A DNA stretch of 29,478 nucleotides from Pelagibius sp041565695 (lineage in GTDB: Bacteria; Pseudomonadota; Alphaproteobacteria; Kiloniellales; Kiloniellaceae): the NCBI GenBank assembly GCA_041565695.1, contig JBFGUI010000008.1, positions 1 to 29,478 on the forward strand, read 5' to 3'. Under the pieces are notes generated by a model, which had not been told where the DNA came from, did no database searches, and saw nothing but the letters and a program-made list of their open reading frames with translations. The position numbers and the translations under genes are program-made. Positions 13,613 to 20,739 of this stretch are shown in pieces. Within the stretch, counting starts at the first letter, position 1; each line of letters begins with the position of its first letter.

Positions 13613-13669
13613 GAGATATTTGTGAGGGGCCGCGACGATCAAATCACGTCACTACACTAAAATGTGACG
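13613..13669 (-). promoter_or_regulatory. Candidate promoter and operator of the YHS-buf operon
   Basis: On the minus strand, TTGATC (13637-13642) and TATCTC (13613-13618) are separated by 18 bp, upstream of the YHS gene. Just upstream of the -35 lies CGTCAC (13647-13652), an 11-bp spacer, then GTGACG (13664-13669), a perfect 6-bp inverted repeat centred near -50 relative to the predicted start of transcription. That position suits an activator. In Caulobacter a buf operon is controlled by the ECF factor SigF; no such regulator gene lies in this window and I see no clear ECF promoter. Confidence 0.4.
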
Positions 13670-13731
13670 GCGCTGTCATGCCGCCGAAATGCCGCGAAAG
13701 GGCCGGTTTCCGCTGCCTTTCCTTGGTTAAC

Positions 13732-14667
13732 TCAGCCGAAGTCGACGGCCGTGGTATTGGCGCCGCAGAGCAGCACGGTCACCCGTTCACCGGCCGCGGG
13801 ACGGTATCGGCCCGACAGCAGCGCAGCCATGGCCGCCGCCCCGCCCGGCTCGGTCACCACCCGCAGGGTCTCCCACAGCGCGCGCTGGGCGGCCCGGATG
13901 TCGTCGTCGCCGACCAGGATCGAGCGCTCCACGAAGGCTTCGGCGAGGGGAAACATCAGCTGCCCAACCTCCCTGGGCGCCAGGGAGTCGGCGGCGATCC
14001 CCTCGGCCTCGGCATCGACCGGCCGACCCGCGGCCAGCGCCTTGTAGAGGGTCGGCGCGCCCTCCGGCTCGACGGCGATGATGCGGATCCGCCCGGCAAA
14101 CCAGGCGGCGATGCCGCCGATCAGGCCGCCACCGCCGGTCGCCACCAGCAACGTGTCGATGCCGGGCAGGTCGGCCTCGATCTCCAGCCCCACGGTGCCC
14201 TGGCCGAGCAGGGTTTCCGGCTGGTCGAAGGCGTGCACCGCAAGCGCCCCGCTGTCGGCGACGAAGGTCTCGCTGGCGGCCAGCGCATCGGCATAGCGGT
14301 CGCCGCCGACCACCAGCCGGGCGCCGTAGCGCTCGATGCGGGCGGCCTTGGCCGGCGAGGTCACGCTCGGCAGAAAGATCGTCGCCGGGATCTGCAGCTT
14401 CATGGCGGCATAGGCGACCGCCGCCCCATGGTTGCCGCCCGAGGCCGCCACCACGCCGGCTGGCGGGACCTCGCGGCGCAGCAGGTTCGAGAAGGCGCCG
14501 CGCGCCTTGAAGGAACCCGAATGCTGCAGGAACTCGAGCTTCAGGTCGAGCGGACGGGCGGCCAGCCCGAAGTCTTCGAGATCGACGCGCAGCACGGGGG
14601 TGCGGCGGACATAGGGTCGGATCAGCTTCTCGGTCGCGGCGATGGCGTCGCGGGTGATGGCCGTCAC
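13732..14667 (-). CDS. Threonine/serine dehydratase-like PLP enzyme (fold type II)
   Basis: A 311-residue PLP enzyme of the threonine dehydratase/serine racemase group. The PLP lysine is K54 in GSFKARGA, the substrate loop is ASGGNHG (75-81), the phosphate-binding loop is GGGGLIGG (about 177-184), and LLCGAN near the end holds the residue facing the pyridine nitrogen. It has no C-terminal ACT-like domain, so it is the short, non-isoleucine-feedback type, probably catabolic. Dehydration of L-threonine or L-serine to oxo-acid and ammonia is likely; racemase or hydroxyaspartate dehydratase activity cannot be excluded. It starts with GTG at 14667, which overlaps the TGA of the chaC-like gene. Confidence 0.88.
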   Translation of the reverse strand: MTAITRDAIAATEKLIRPYVRRTPVLRVDLEDFGLAARPLDLKLEFLQHSGSFKARGAFSNLLRREVPPAGVVAASGGNHGAAVAYAAMKLQIPATIFLPSVTSPAKAARIERYGARLVVGGDRYADALAASETFVADSGALAVHAFDQPETLLGQGTVGLEIEADLPGIDTLLVATGGGGLIGGIAAWFAGRIRIIAVEPEGAPTLYKALAAGRPVDAEAEGIAADSLAPREVGQLMFPLAEAFVERSILVGDDDIRAAQRALWETLRVVTEPGGAAAMAALLSGRYRPAAGERVTVLLCGANTTAVDFG

Positions 14668-15284
14668 GGGTCTTCCTTCCGGCGGCGGCTGGTTTCCTTC
14701 AGCAGTCTTTCCAGGCCGCGGTCCTTGAGCCCCAGGGCGCGCAGGTGGTGCACCGTGTTCTCCAGATACTCCATGCAGGGGCCGCGGTTGCCCTGCCCCT
14801 GCAGGATCAGCGCCACCATGTCATCATGCGACAGGCGTCCGGCATACTGGCGGTGGCTGCGGTCGACGACGAAGGTGATGGCGCTGACCGGGCCCTGCTC
14901 GGTCTCGGCCCGGCGCCACGAGGGGCGATAGACGCCGGTCACCATTTCCCGCTCGTAGAGATAATCCAGCACCTCCTCGCCTTCGCCGGCGGGCACGCGG
15001 TAGACCATGCCCTGACAGGACCCGCCGCGATCGAGCCCCAGCACCAGGCCCGGGGCCTGGGGCGTGCCGCGGTAGCGGTGCGAGTAGACACAGAAGCTGC
15101 GGTGATAGCCCCGCAGGCGGGCGATGCGCACCTCGATATGGGGAAATCCGGGATGCCACATCAGCGAGCCGTAGCCGAAGACCCAGTAGTCCTCGCCCGG
15201 CGGCAGCGTCAGACGGCGTGCCCGCAGCTCGGCCTCCGAGAGGCTCTCCAGGTTATCGAGGTTCGGCAGTTTCGGGGTCGTCAT
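14664..15284 (-). CDS. chaC: ChaC-type gamma-glutamylcyclotransferase
   Basis: A 206-residue enzyme that cleaves glutathione (or gamma-glutamyl compounds) to 5-oxoproline. Visible are the family loop VFGYGSLMW (36-43), YSHRYRGTP, and the YLYERE segment whose second Glu (E113) is the likely general base. ATG at 15284 is chosen; a start 33 nt upstream adds a Ser-rich stretch foreign to the family. The gene overlaps the dehydratase-like gene by 4 nt (GTGA), so the two are translationally coupled. The pairing hints at amino-acid or thiol turnover but does not prove a shared pathway. Confidence 0.9.
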   Translation of the reverse strand: MTTPKLPNLDNLESLSEAELRARRLTLPPGEDYWVFGYGSLMWHPGFPHIEVRIARLRGYHRSFCVYSHRYRGTPQAPGLVLGLDRGGSCQGMVYRVPAGEGEEVLDYLYEREMVTGVYRPSWRRAETEQGPVSAITFVVDRSHRQYAGRLSHDDMVALILQGQGNRGPCMEYLENTVHHLRALGLKDRGLERLLKETSRRRKEDP

Positions 15285-15421
15285 GCTGACAGTCGATGAT
15301 GAGCTCGGGCCCAGCATGGTAGAGGGGCCGGGCGGCGATGCAAGCCGCGCCCCCGCCGCCGTGGCAGACGGTATCGAAATCGGGGCTGCAAGCGGCCGCA
15401 GCGCCGCCTATCATGCCGCCC

Positions 15422-16459
15422 ATGCGCACCTATCGCCTCGCCGTTGCGGCCAGCCTGCTGCTTCTGCTGCTCAGCGCCACCCTGGTGGGCACCTGGTTCT
15501 GGGCCCGCCACGCCCTGGACGGCGGCATCGCCCGCTGGCGCGCCGAACAGCTCGAGCGCGGCTACGACATCGCCTATGCGGGCCCGGAGTTCGGCGGCTT
15601 TCCCTTCAGCCTTTCGGTGACCTTCCGCGAGCCGCGGGTAACGACGCCGCAGGGGCTGACCTGGCGCGGCCCGCCGGTCCACGGCGAGGCCAAGCTGTGG
15701 GACCCCTTCACCATCGACCTGCGCTTTCCCGGCCTGCACCGGCTGACCCTGCCGGAAGACCTGCGGCACCGGCAGGCCGATGTCTCCGCCGATCAAGCGA
15801 CCGGCCGGGTGGTGCTGCAGGCCGACGGCCGGGTCGATAGCGCGACGGTCGACCTCGGTGTCCTGCGCCTCAGCGGCGCCGAGCTGGAAACCGTGTCGCT
15901 GCAGCGCCTGACCGCGCGGCTCGGACCGCTGCGTCCGGGGAACAACGCGGGCGGCAGCGGCGCGGCCCTCGACGAGGTCGACCTGGTGGGCGAGGCCCTG
16001 TTCCTCGAACTGCCGCCGGGCCGCGGCGGCCCCCTGGGCGATGCGGTGGCACGGCTGTCCTTCGATTCGACGCTGGTCGGCGGCATCCCGCGGGGCAAGC
16101 CCCGGGACGCCCTGCCTGCCTGGCGCGACCGCGGCGGGCGCTGGCGCTTCCATCACCTGGTGGCACTCTGGGGGCCTCTCGACCTCAAGGCGGAGGGGCG
16201 GCTCGCCCTCGACGAGGCGCTGCGGCCGGCGGGCCTGTTCGAAGCGCAGTTGAAAGGCGCCGGCCGGATCATCGACAGCCTGATCGACGCGGGAAAGATC
16301 AAGCCGGAAGCGGCCCTTGCCGCACAGCTCGCCCTGGTGGCCATGGGCCGCCCCGACGGCGAGACGGGAGAATCGGTAATCTCGGCGCCGATCAGTCTTC
16401 GCCAGGGCCTGCTTTATCTGGGGCCGATCCCGCTATTCCCAGTCGCTCCGGTTCTCTAG
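15422..16459 (+). CDS. DUF2125-family secreted or membrane-anchored protein
   Basis: A 345-residue protein with an N-terminal signal anchor (MRTYRL, then a Leu-rich helix to about residue 25), followed by a mostly beta-stranded domain with the family's GFPFSLSVTFREPRV and GPPVHGEAKLWDPF segments near residues 60-100. DUF2125 proteins are widespread in alphaproteobacteria and have no established function; the fold suggests an envelope protein. The ATG at 15422 follows two further in-frame ATGs (15338, 15413), but the upstream sequence is Pro/Ala-rich and not conserved-looking. No strong ribosome site is visible. The last 68 nt overlap the 3' end of tyrA on the other strand. Confidence 0.85.
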   Translation: MRTYRLAVAASLLLLLLSATLVGTWFWARHALDGGIARWRAEQLERGYDIAYAGPEFGGFPFSLSVTFREPRVTTPQGLTWRGPPVHGEAKLWDPFTIDLRFPGLHRLTLPEDLRHRQADVSADQATGRVVLQADGRVDSATVDLGVLRLSGAELETVSLQRLTARLGPLRPGNNAGGSGAALDEVDLVGEALFLELPPGRGGPLGDAVARLSFDSTLVGGIPRGKPRDALPAWRDRGGRWRFHHLVALWGPLDLKAEGRLALDEALRPAGLFEAQLKGAGRIIDSLIDAGKIKPEAALAAQLALVAMGRPDGETGESVISAPISLRQGLLYLGPIPLFPVAPVL

Positions 16460-17366
16460 CATCGAAGGTGCCGGCCTGGTGCGCGTCGACCACGCCGCGC
16501 CGGATCTCGCGGGTGCGCTGGAAGAGCTTCTCCAGGGTTTCCCCCTCGCCCCAGCGGATCGCCCGCTGCAGCACCGTCAGGTCCTCGGAGAAGCGCTGCA
16601 GCATCTCCAGCACCGATTCCCGGTTGTTGAGAAAAACATCGCGCCACATCACCGGGTCGGAGCCGGCGATCCGGGTGAAGTCGCGGAAGCCGCCGGCGGA
16701 GAACTTCATCACCTCGGCGCGCTCGCTTTCCTCCAGGCCGAAGGCCGTGCCGACGATGGTATAGGCGATGAGGTGCGGCAGGTGCGAGGTGACGGCCAGC
16801 ACCTTGTCGTGGTGGCCGGCGTCCATCACGGCGACGGTCGAGCCGCAGCGTTCCCAGAAGGTCTGCAGTTTCTCAAGCGCCGGCTCGGGCGTGCCGGGCA
16901 CCGGCGTCAGGATGCACCAGCGCTGCTCGAAGAGGTCGGCGAAGCCGGCCTCCGGGCCCGAATGCTCGGTGCCGGCGACCGGGTGGCCGGGAATGAACTC
17001 GACCCCCTCGGGCAGATGCGGGCCGATGTCGCGCACCACGGCCTGCTTGACCGAGCCGACATCGCTGACGATGGCGCCCTGTGCCAGATGTGGTCCGACC
17101 GCCCGGGCGACAGCCTCGTTGGCGCCGACCGGCACACAGAAGATCACCAGGTCGGCGTTCCGCACCGCCGCCACCGGATCCTCGTGCACGGAATCGGCAA
17201 AGCCGAGCCGCTCGACGGTCGCCCGGGTCTCGGCGCGGCGCGAATAGGCGGCGATGTGACCGGCAAGCCCGCGGCCGCGCATCGCCCAGGCGAGGGAGGA
17301 GCCGATCAGGCCGGCGCCGAGCAGCGCCACCCTGTCGAAGATCTGGGTCTTGCCGGCGCCGCTCAT
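16392..17366 (-). CDS. tyrA: Prephenate/arogenate dehydrogenase
   Basis: Oxidatively decarboxylates prephenate or arogenate for tyrosine synthesis. The 324-residue protein has the Rossmann loop LGAGLIG (16-22), the sequence GSVK (104-107), the catalytic-region motif PGHPVAGTEHSG (127-138; H128), the TSHLPH segment (193-198) and a helical C-terminal dimer domain. It lacks a chorismate mutase or ACT domain, so it is the plain form. The ATG at 17366 overlaps the hisC stop by 4 nt. Gene partners (mutase and aminotransferase) fit an aromatic amino acid operon. Whether arogenate or prephenate is preferred cannot be told from the sequence. Confidence 0.94.
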   Translation of the reverse strand: MSGAGKTQIFDRVALLGAGLIGSSLAWAMRGRGLAGHIAAYSRRAETRATVERLGFADSVHEDPVAAVRNADLVIFCVPVGANEAVARAVGPHLAQGAIVSDVGSVKQAVVRDIGPHLPEGVEFIPGHPVAGTEHSGPEAGFADLFEQRWCILTPVPGTPEPALEKLQTFWERCGSTVAVMDAGHHDKVLAVTSHLPHLIAYTIVGTAFGLEESERAEVMKFSAGGFRDFTRIAGSDPVMWRDVFLNNRESVLEMLQRFSEDLTVLQRAIRWGEGETLEKLFQRTREIRRGVVDAHQAGTFDAREPERLGIAGSAPDKAGPGED

Positions 17367-18445
17367 GACATCACCTCGCTCAGCGCCTCGGCGGTGGCGC
17401 GCATCTCCTCCTCGGTTCCGATGGTCACCCGGAGGCAGTCCGGCAGGCCGTAGCCGGCCATGCCGCGCAGCAGGATACCGCGGCGCTTCATGTCCTCCAA
17501 CACGGCTCCGGCCTGCGCCGTGCCGCCGGCAAACCGCAGCAGCACGAAGTTGCCGACGCTGGGCAGCACCTCGATACCGGCCTGGGCCGCCTGATCGCCG
17601 AACCAGGCGCGCCACTGCTCATTGTGGGCCGCCGAGGCGGCGATATGGTCGCGGTCGCGCACGGCGGCCATGCCGGCGGCCTGGGCCGCCTGGCTGACGT
17701 TGAAGGGGCCGCGCACGCGGTTCAGCACATCGACGACCGCCGGCGGACAGTAGGCCCAGCCGAGGCGCAGCGCCGCCAGCCCGTGGATCTTCGAGAAGGT
17801 GCGCAGCATCACGATGTTGTCCGCAGACTCCACCATCGCCGCCACCGGCGGATAGTCGGGTGCGGAAACGTACTCGGCATAGGCCATGTCGACCGCCAGG
17901 AGCACGTCGTCGGGCAGCCCTTTGTGCAGGCGCCGCAGTTCGCTTTCGGAGATATAGCTGCCGGTCGGGTTGTTGGGGTTGGCCAGGAACAGGAGCCGCG
18001 TGCGCGCGCTGACCCGCGCCAGCAGACCGTCGACATCGGCGGTCAGATTGGCCTCCGGCGCGGCTACCGGCGTCGCACCGGCGGTCCTGGCGGAGATCGG
18101 GTACATCAGGAAACCGTGCTCGCTGTAGAGCACTTCGTCTCCCGGTCCCGCGTAGGCGCGCACCAGCAGGCCGATCAGCTCGTCGGAGCCGGCCCCGCAG
18201 ACGATGCGCGCCGCCTCCAGGTTCTCCGCCTCGGCGATGGCCGCGCGCAGCGCCGTCGCCCCGCCGTCCGGATAGCGGTGCAGCTGCCCCTTCTCCGCCT
18301 CGTAGGCGGCGATGGCCTGCGGACTGGGGCCCAGCGGGTTTTCGTTGGAGGCGAGGCGGATGACGCGATTGACGCCGGGCGCCTTCGATTCGCCGCCGAC
18401 ATAGGGTGCGACATCCAGGATGCCGGGGCGCGGCTGCAAGCTCAT
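17363..18445 (-). CDS. hisC: Histidinol-phosphate/aromatic aminotransferase (HisC family)
   Basis: A 360-residue PLP aminotransferase of fold type I. Markers are LASNENPLGPSP near residue 31, GAGSDELI (84-91), NPNNPTGS (156-163), the PLP lysine K219 in TFSKIHG, and R227 in LRLGW. HisC makes histidinol phosphate, but copies placed beside tyrA often act on prephenate or aromatic oxo-acids; in Zymomonas mobilis the enzyme encoded beside the cyclohexadienyl dehydrogenase serves both. The context, ATGA overlaps on both sides with a chorismate mutase and tyrA, argues for an aromatic role here, possibly beside a histidine role. Confidence 0.93.
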   Translation of the reverse strand: MSLQPRPGILDVAPYVGGESKAPGVNRVIRLASNENPLGPSPQAIAAYEAEKGQLHRYPDGGATALRAAIAEAENLEAARIVCGAGSDELIGLLVRAYAGPGDEVLYSEHGFLMYPISARTAGATPVAAPEANLTADVDGLLARVSARTRLLFLANPNNPTGSYISESELRRLHKGLPDDVLLAVDMAYAEYVSAPDYPPVAAMVESADNIVMLRTFSKIHGLAALRLGWAYCPPAVVDVLNRVRGPFNVSQAAQAAGMAAVRDRDHIAASAAHNEQWRAWFGDQAAQAGIEVLPSVGNFVLLRFAGGTAQAGAVLEDMKRRGILLRGMAGYGLPDCLRVTIGTEEEMRATAEALSEVMS

Positions 18446-19320
18446 GAACCGTCCCGCGGCGCGGCGGCCAGTTCCGCGGGGGTCAGGGGCACGGCAAAGC
18501 TGCCCACCGCCCAGGCCTGCTTCACGGTCTCGGCTTCCTCCAGAAGGGCGGCGATGCGCGGGTCGTCACCGGCCAGGAAGCCCTCGATCTCCACCAGGTG
18601 CAGCGTGCGGTCCGGCGAATCGACCCAGGCCTGGATGTCGCAGACCTCGAAGCCAGCTTCCGACAGCAGGGTCTTCAGCGCGCCACGCGAGACCGCCTCG
18701 TCCAGCTCGACGATCATGTAGCCGTGGTCGTCGCCGCTCTCCTCCGGCTCGGCCAGAGAGATCACCACCGCCTGCGGGCTGTCGCCGCGGCCGCCGTCGA
18801 GCGGCGCAAAGGGCAGGCGGGCGATGATTTTCGGCGAGGCCTTGCCGCTGCGCGCCAGCTTGGGCCACCAGGGCAGGCCGCGGTCGGCCTCCGGCAGGGG
18901 CAGCACGCCGATGTTGGCCTTGCCGCTGGAGACCGCACGCAGGACGCCGGCCTCGGAGCCGAAGCGGGTAATGGGGGTCAGGGAGCCGAAGTGGTCGCGG
19001 GTCAGGCCGGACAGGTCGGCGCCGCCCTCGGGCGCGAAAGCCGCTGCCGCGAAAGGGCCCTGCAGGCGCGTGAAGACGGAAATGATCTCGCGCCAGATGC
19101 GCGTCACCACCGGCTTCGGGAAAGGTCCCTCGTGGCGGCCGACCAGGCGGCGCAGCACCCTGGCCTCGCGGCCCGGGCGCATGTAGACAGCGTTGTTCCC
19201 CTTGGCCAAGCCGATCTGGCGCGCGAGCTCAGTGCGGCGCATGAGCAAGTCGTGGATGGCGTTGTCGATCTCGTCGATCTGGGAACGCAGATCGTCCAGG
19301 GATGGCGGTTTGTCTGGCAT
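18442..19320 (-). CDS. Chorismate mutase fused to a compressed prephenate-dehydratase/ACT-like region
   Basis: A 292-residue protein. Residues 7-93 are an AroQ chorismate mutase: R12 in LRSQIDEID, R28/R29, K40, R51/E52 in RPGREARVL, and the last helix IWREIISVFTRLQ. Residues about 90-150 (GPFAAAAFAPEGG, FGSEAGVLRAVSSGKANIGVLPLP) align by eye with the start of prephenate dehydratase. The second half of that domain, with its Thr-Arg-Phe catalytic motif, is not recognisable. Residues about 195-280 (YMIVELDEAVSRGALKTLL, HLVEIEGFLAGDDPRI, AVGSF) look ACT-like. It is therefore probably an active mutase with a degenerate, perhaps Phe-sensing, C-terminal part. It is first in the operon and overlaps hisC by 4 nt. 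Confidence 0.82.
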   Translation of the reverse strand: MPDKPPSLDDLRSQIDEIDNAIHDLLMRRTELARQIGLAKGNNAVYMRPGREARVLRRLVGRHEGPFPKPVVTRIWREIISVFTRLQGPFAAAAFAPEGGADLSGLTRDHFGSLTPITRFGSEAGVLRAVSSGKANIGVLPLPEADRGLPWWPKLARSGKASPKIIARLPFAPLDGGRGDSPQAVVISLAEPEESGDDHGYMIVELDEAVSRGALKTLLSEAGFEVCDIQAWVDSPDRTLHLVEIEGFLAGDDPRIAALLEEAETVKQAWAVGSFAVPLTPAELAAAPRDGS

Positions 19321-19487
19321 CTAGCCCGGATTTCTTCCGTCAAGGCGGAGCTACTGATAGTCGCTCAACCAGCTAAAATCAAAGAAAACATGAGCCTCGG
19401 TCAAGCCCCGGCCGGGCCCTGGCCCGCCCCTCGCCCGCCCCCATCTGCCGAGCGGCCTGCTCTTCGGACCACAGGGGCAGGAAAGCG

Positions 19488-19517
19488 TTGACAGGCGGCG
19501 GGCCGGCTTCCTAGCTA
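19488..19517 (+). promoter_or_regulatory. Weak promoter candidate in the 394-bp gap before the 2-hydroxyacid dehydrogenase gene
   Basis: TTGACA (19488-19493), a perfect -35, is followed after 18 bp by TAGCTA (19512-19517), a poor -10. The start codon is about 200 bp downstream. I find no gene, tRNA, riboswitch or repeat in the rest of the gap 19321-19714. Its left end, before the mutase gene on the minus strand, is locally AT-rich (19370-19392) and should hold that operon's promoter. Confidence 0.3.
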
Positions 19518-19714
19518 GAGGGTCCCGGCTGCGGCCGGCGGCACCGGCTGACGGCGCGAGGAGCTGGCAGATGGGGTCAGGCGGGGGCACCGCAGCTGTC
19601 AGGCGAGCCGTCTATGGCCGGCATCCACCCGCAACCCTGCAAGGCCTTCGCCGCCGTGCCAATCACTTCGGCCGCCGGGCCGTCTTCCGCCTGGAGAAGA
19701 AGTGAGGAGTTTTC

Positions 19715-20710
19715 ATGCCTGCCAGTGACAGCCGCCGCGACGACAGTCGGACTCGGAGTATCGTGTTCCTCGACCGCGAGACCCTGCCGGAAGCCGTCAC
19801 GGTGCGCCGGCCCGCCTTCGCCCACAGCTGGCAGGAGCATGCCCGCTCGGCACCCGAGGAGGTCGCCGCCCGGGCCCAGGACGCCGAGATCGTCATCACC
19901 AACAAGGTGCCGCTGCGTGCCGCGACCCTGGCGCAGCTGCCGAAGCTGGAGCTGATCGCCGTGGCCGCCACCGGCACGGACGTCATCGACCTGGGCGCCT
20001 GCCGCGAGCGCGGCATCGCGGTCTGCAACATCCGCGGCTACGCCCAGGCAACGGTGCCGGAGCACACCTTCGCCCTGATCCTTTCCCTGATGCGCTCGAT
20101 CGCCCCCTTCCACGACGCGGTGGCGCGGGGCCGCTGGGCGGAGGCCGGGCAGTTCTGCTTCTTCGATTTCCCCGTCTTCAACCTGCAAGGCAAGGTGCTG
20201 GGGGTGATCGGCGACGGCGTGCTGGGCCAGGCTGTCGCCAAGATCGGCGAGGCCTTCGGCATGGAGGTGCGCTTCTCCAGCTACAAGGGCGTCGCGGGCA
20301 TGGGGCCGCTCTACACGCCCTTTGAGACGATCATCGCCGAGAGCGACGTGATCACCCTGCACTGCCCGCTAACGCCGCAGACCCGCAATCTGATCGGCGC
20401 GGCCGAGTTCAAGGCCATGAAGCAGCGCCCGCTGATCATCAACACCGCGCGCGGCGGGCTGGTCGACGAAGTGGCGCTGGTTGAGGCGCTGACCAGCGGG
20501 CAGATCGGCGGCGCCGGCTTCGATGTGGTGACCACGGAGCCGATCCCCGGCGATCACCCCTTCATGGCGCTGATGGGCCGGCCCGACTTCATCCTGACGC
20601 CGCACATCGCCTGGGCCGGGCGGGAAGCCATCCAGGCGCTGAGCGATCAGCTGATCGACAACATCGAGGCCTTCGTCGCGGGCCGGCCGCGCAACCTCGT
20701 CACGTCTTAG
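19715..20710 (+). CDS. D-2-hydroxyacid dehydrogenase (glycerate/hydroxypyruvate reductase-like)
   Basis: A 331-residue NAD(P)-dependent dehydrogenase. The Rossmann loop is GDGVLG (166-171), and the catalytic triad is R246 in NTARGG, E275 in TTEP and H297 in TPHIAW. Overall pattern (VPFET-like segment, LHCPLTPQTRNLI) is closest to the HprA/glycerate dehydrogenase group. After the second beta strand the usual acidic NAD-binding residue is replaced by SSYK, so NADP(H) use is possible. The ATG at 19715 has GAGGAG eight bases upstream, a strong ribosome site. It is convergent with the methyltransferase-like gene. Confidence 0.9.
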   Translation: MPASDSRRDDSRTRSIVFLDRETLPEAVTVRRPAFAHSWQEHARSAPEEVAARAQDAEIVITNKVPLRAATLAQLPKLELIAVAATGTDVIDLGACRERGIAVCNIRGYAQATVPEHTFALILSLMRSIAPFHDAVARGRWAEAGQFCFFDFPVFNLQGKVLGVIGDGVLGQAVAKIGEAFGMEVRFSSYKGVAGMGPLYTPFETIIAESDVITLHCPLTPQTRNLIGAAEFKAMKQRPLIINTARGGLVDEVALVEALTSGQIGGAGFDVVTTEPIPGDHPFMALMGRPDFILTPHIAWAGREAIQALSDQLIDNIEAFVAGRPRNLVTS

Positions 20711-20722
20711 GCTTCGGCCGGG

Positions 20723-20736
20723 GCGCTGCGCAGCGC
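20723..20736. terminator. GC-rich palindrome between convergent genes
   Basis: GCGCTGCGCAGCGC is a perfect 14-bp palindrome lying in the 29-bp gap between two convergent stop codons. It could act as a bidirectional terminator, but no T-run is present on either side, so this is weak. Confidence 0.3.
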
Positions 20737-20739
20737 AGC

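Noticed and set aside
13243..14931. 562-codon plus-strand frame over the YHS, dehydratase-like and chaC genes
   Set aside because: It covers three well-supported minus-strand genes and an intergenic region, with no recognisable motif or ribosome site.
19321..19714. Possible riboswitch or small RNA in the 394-bp gap
   Set aside because: I could not find a conserved aptamer core or a terminator hairpin with a T-run; only a weak promoter is proposed.
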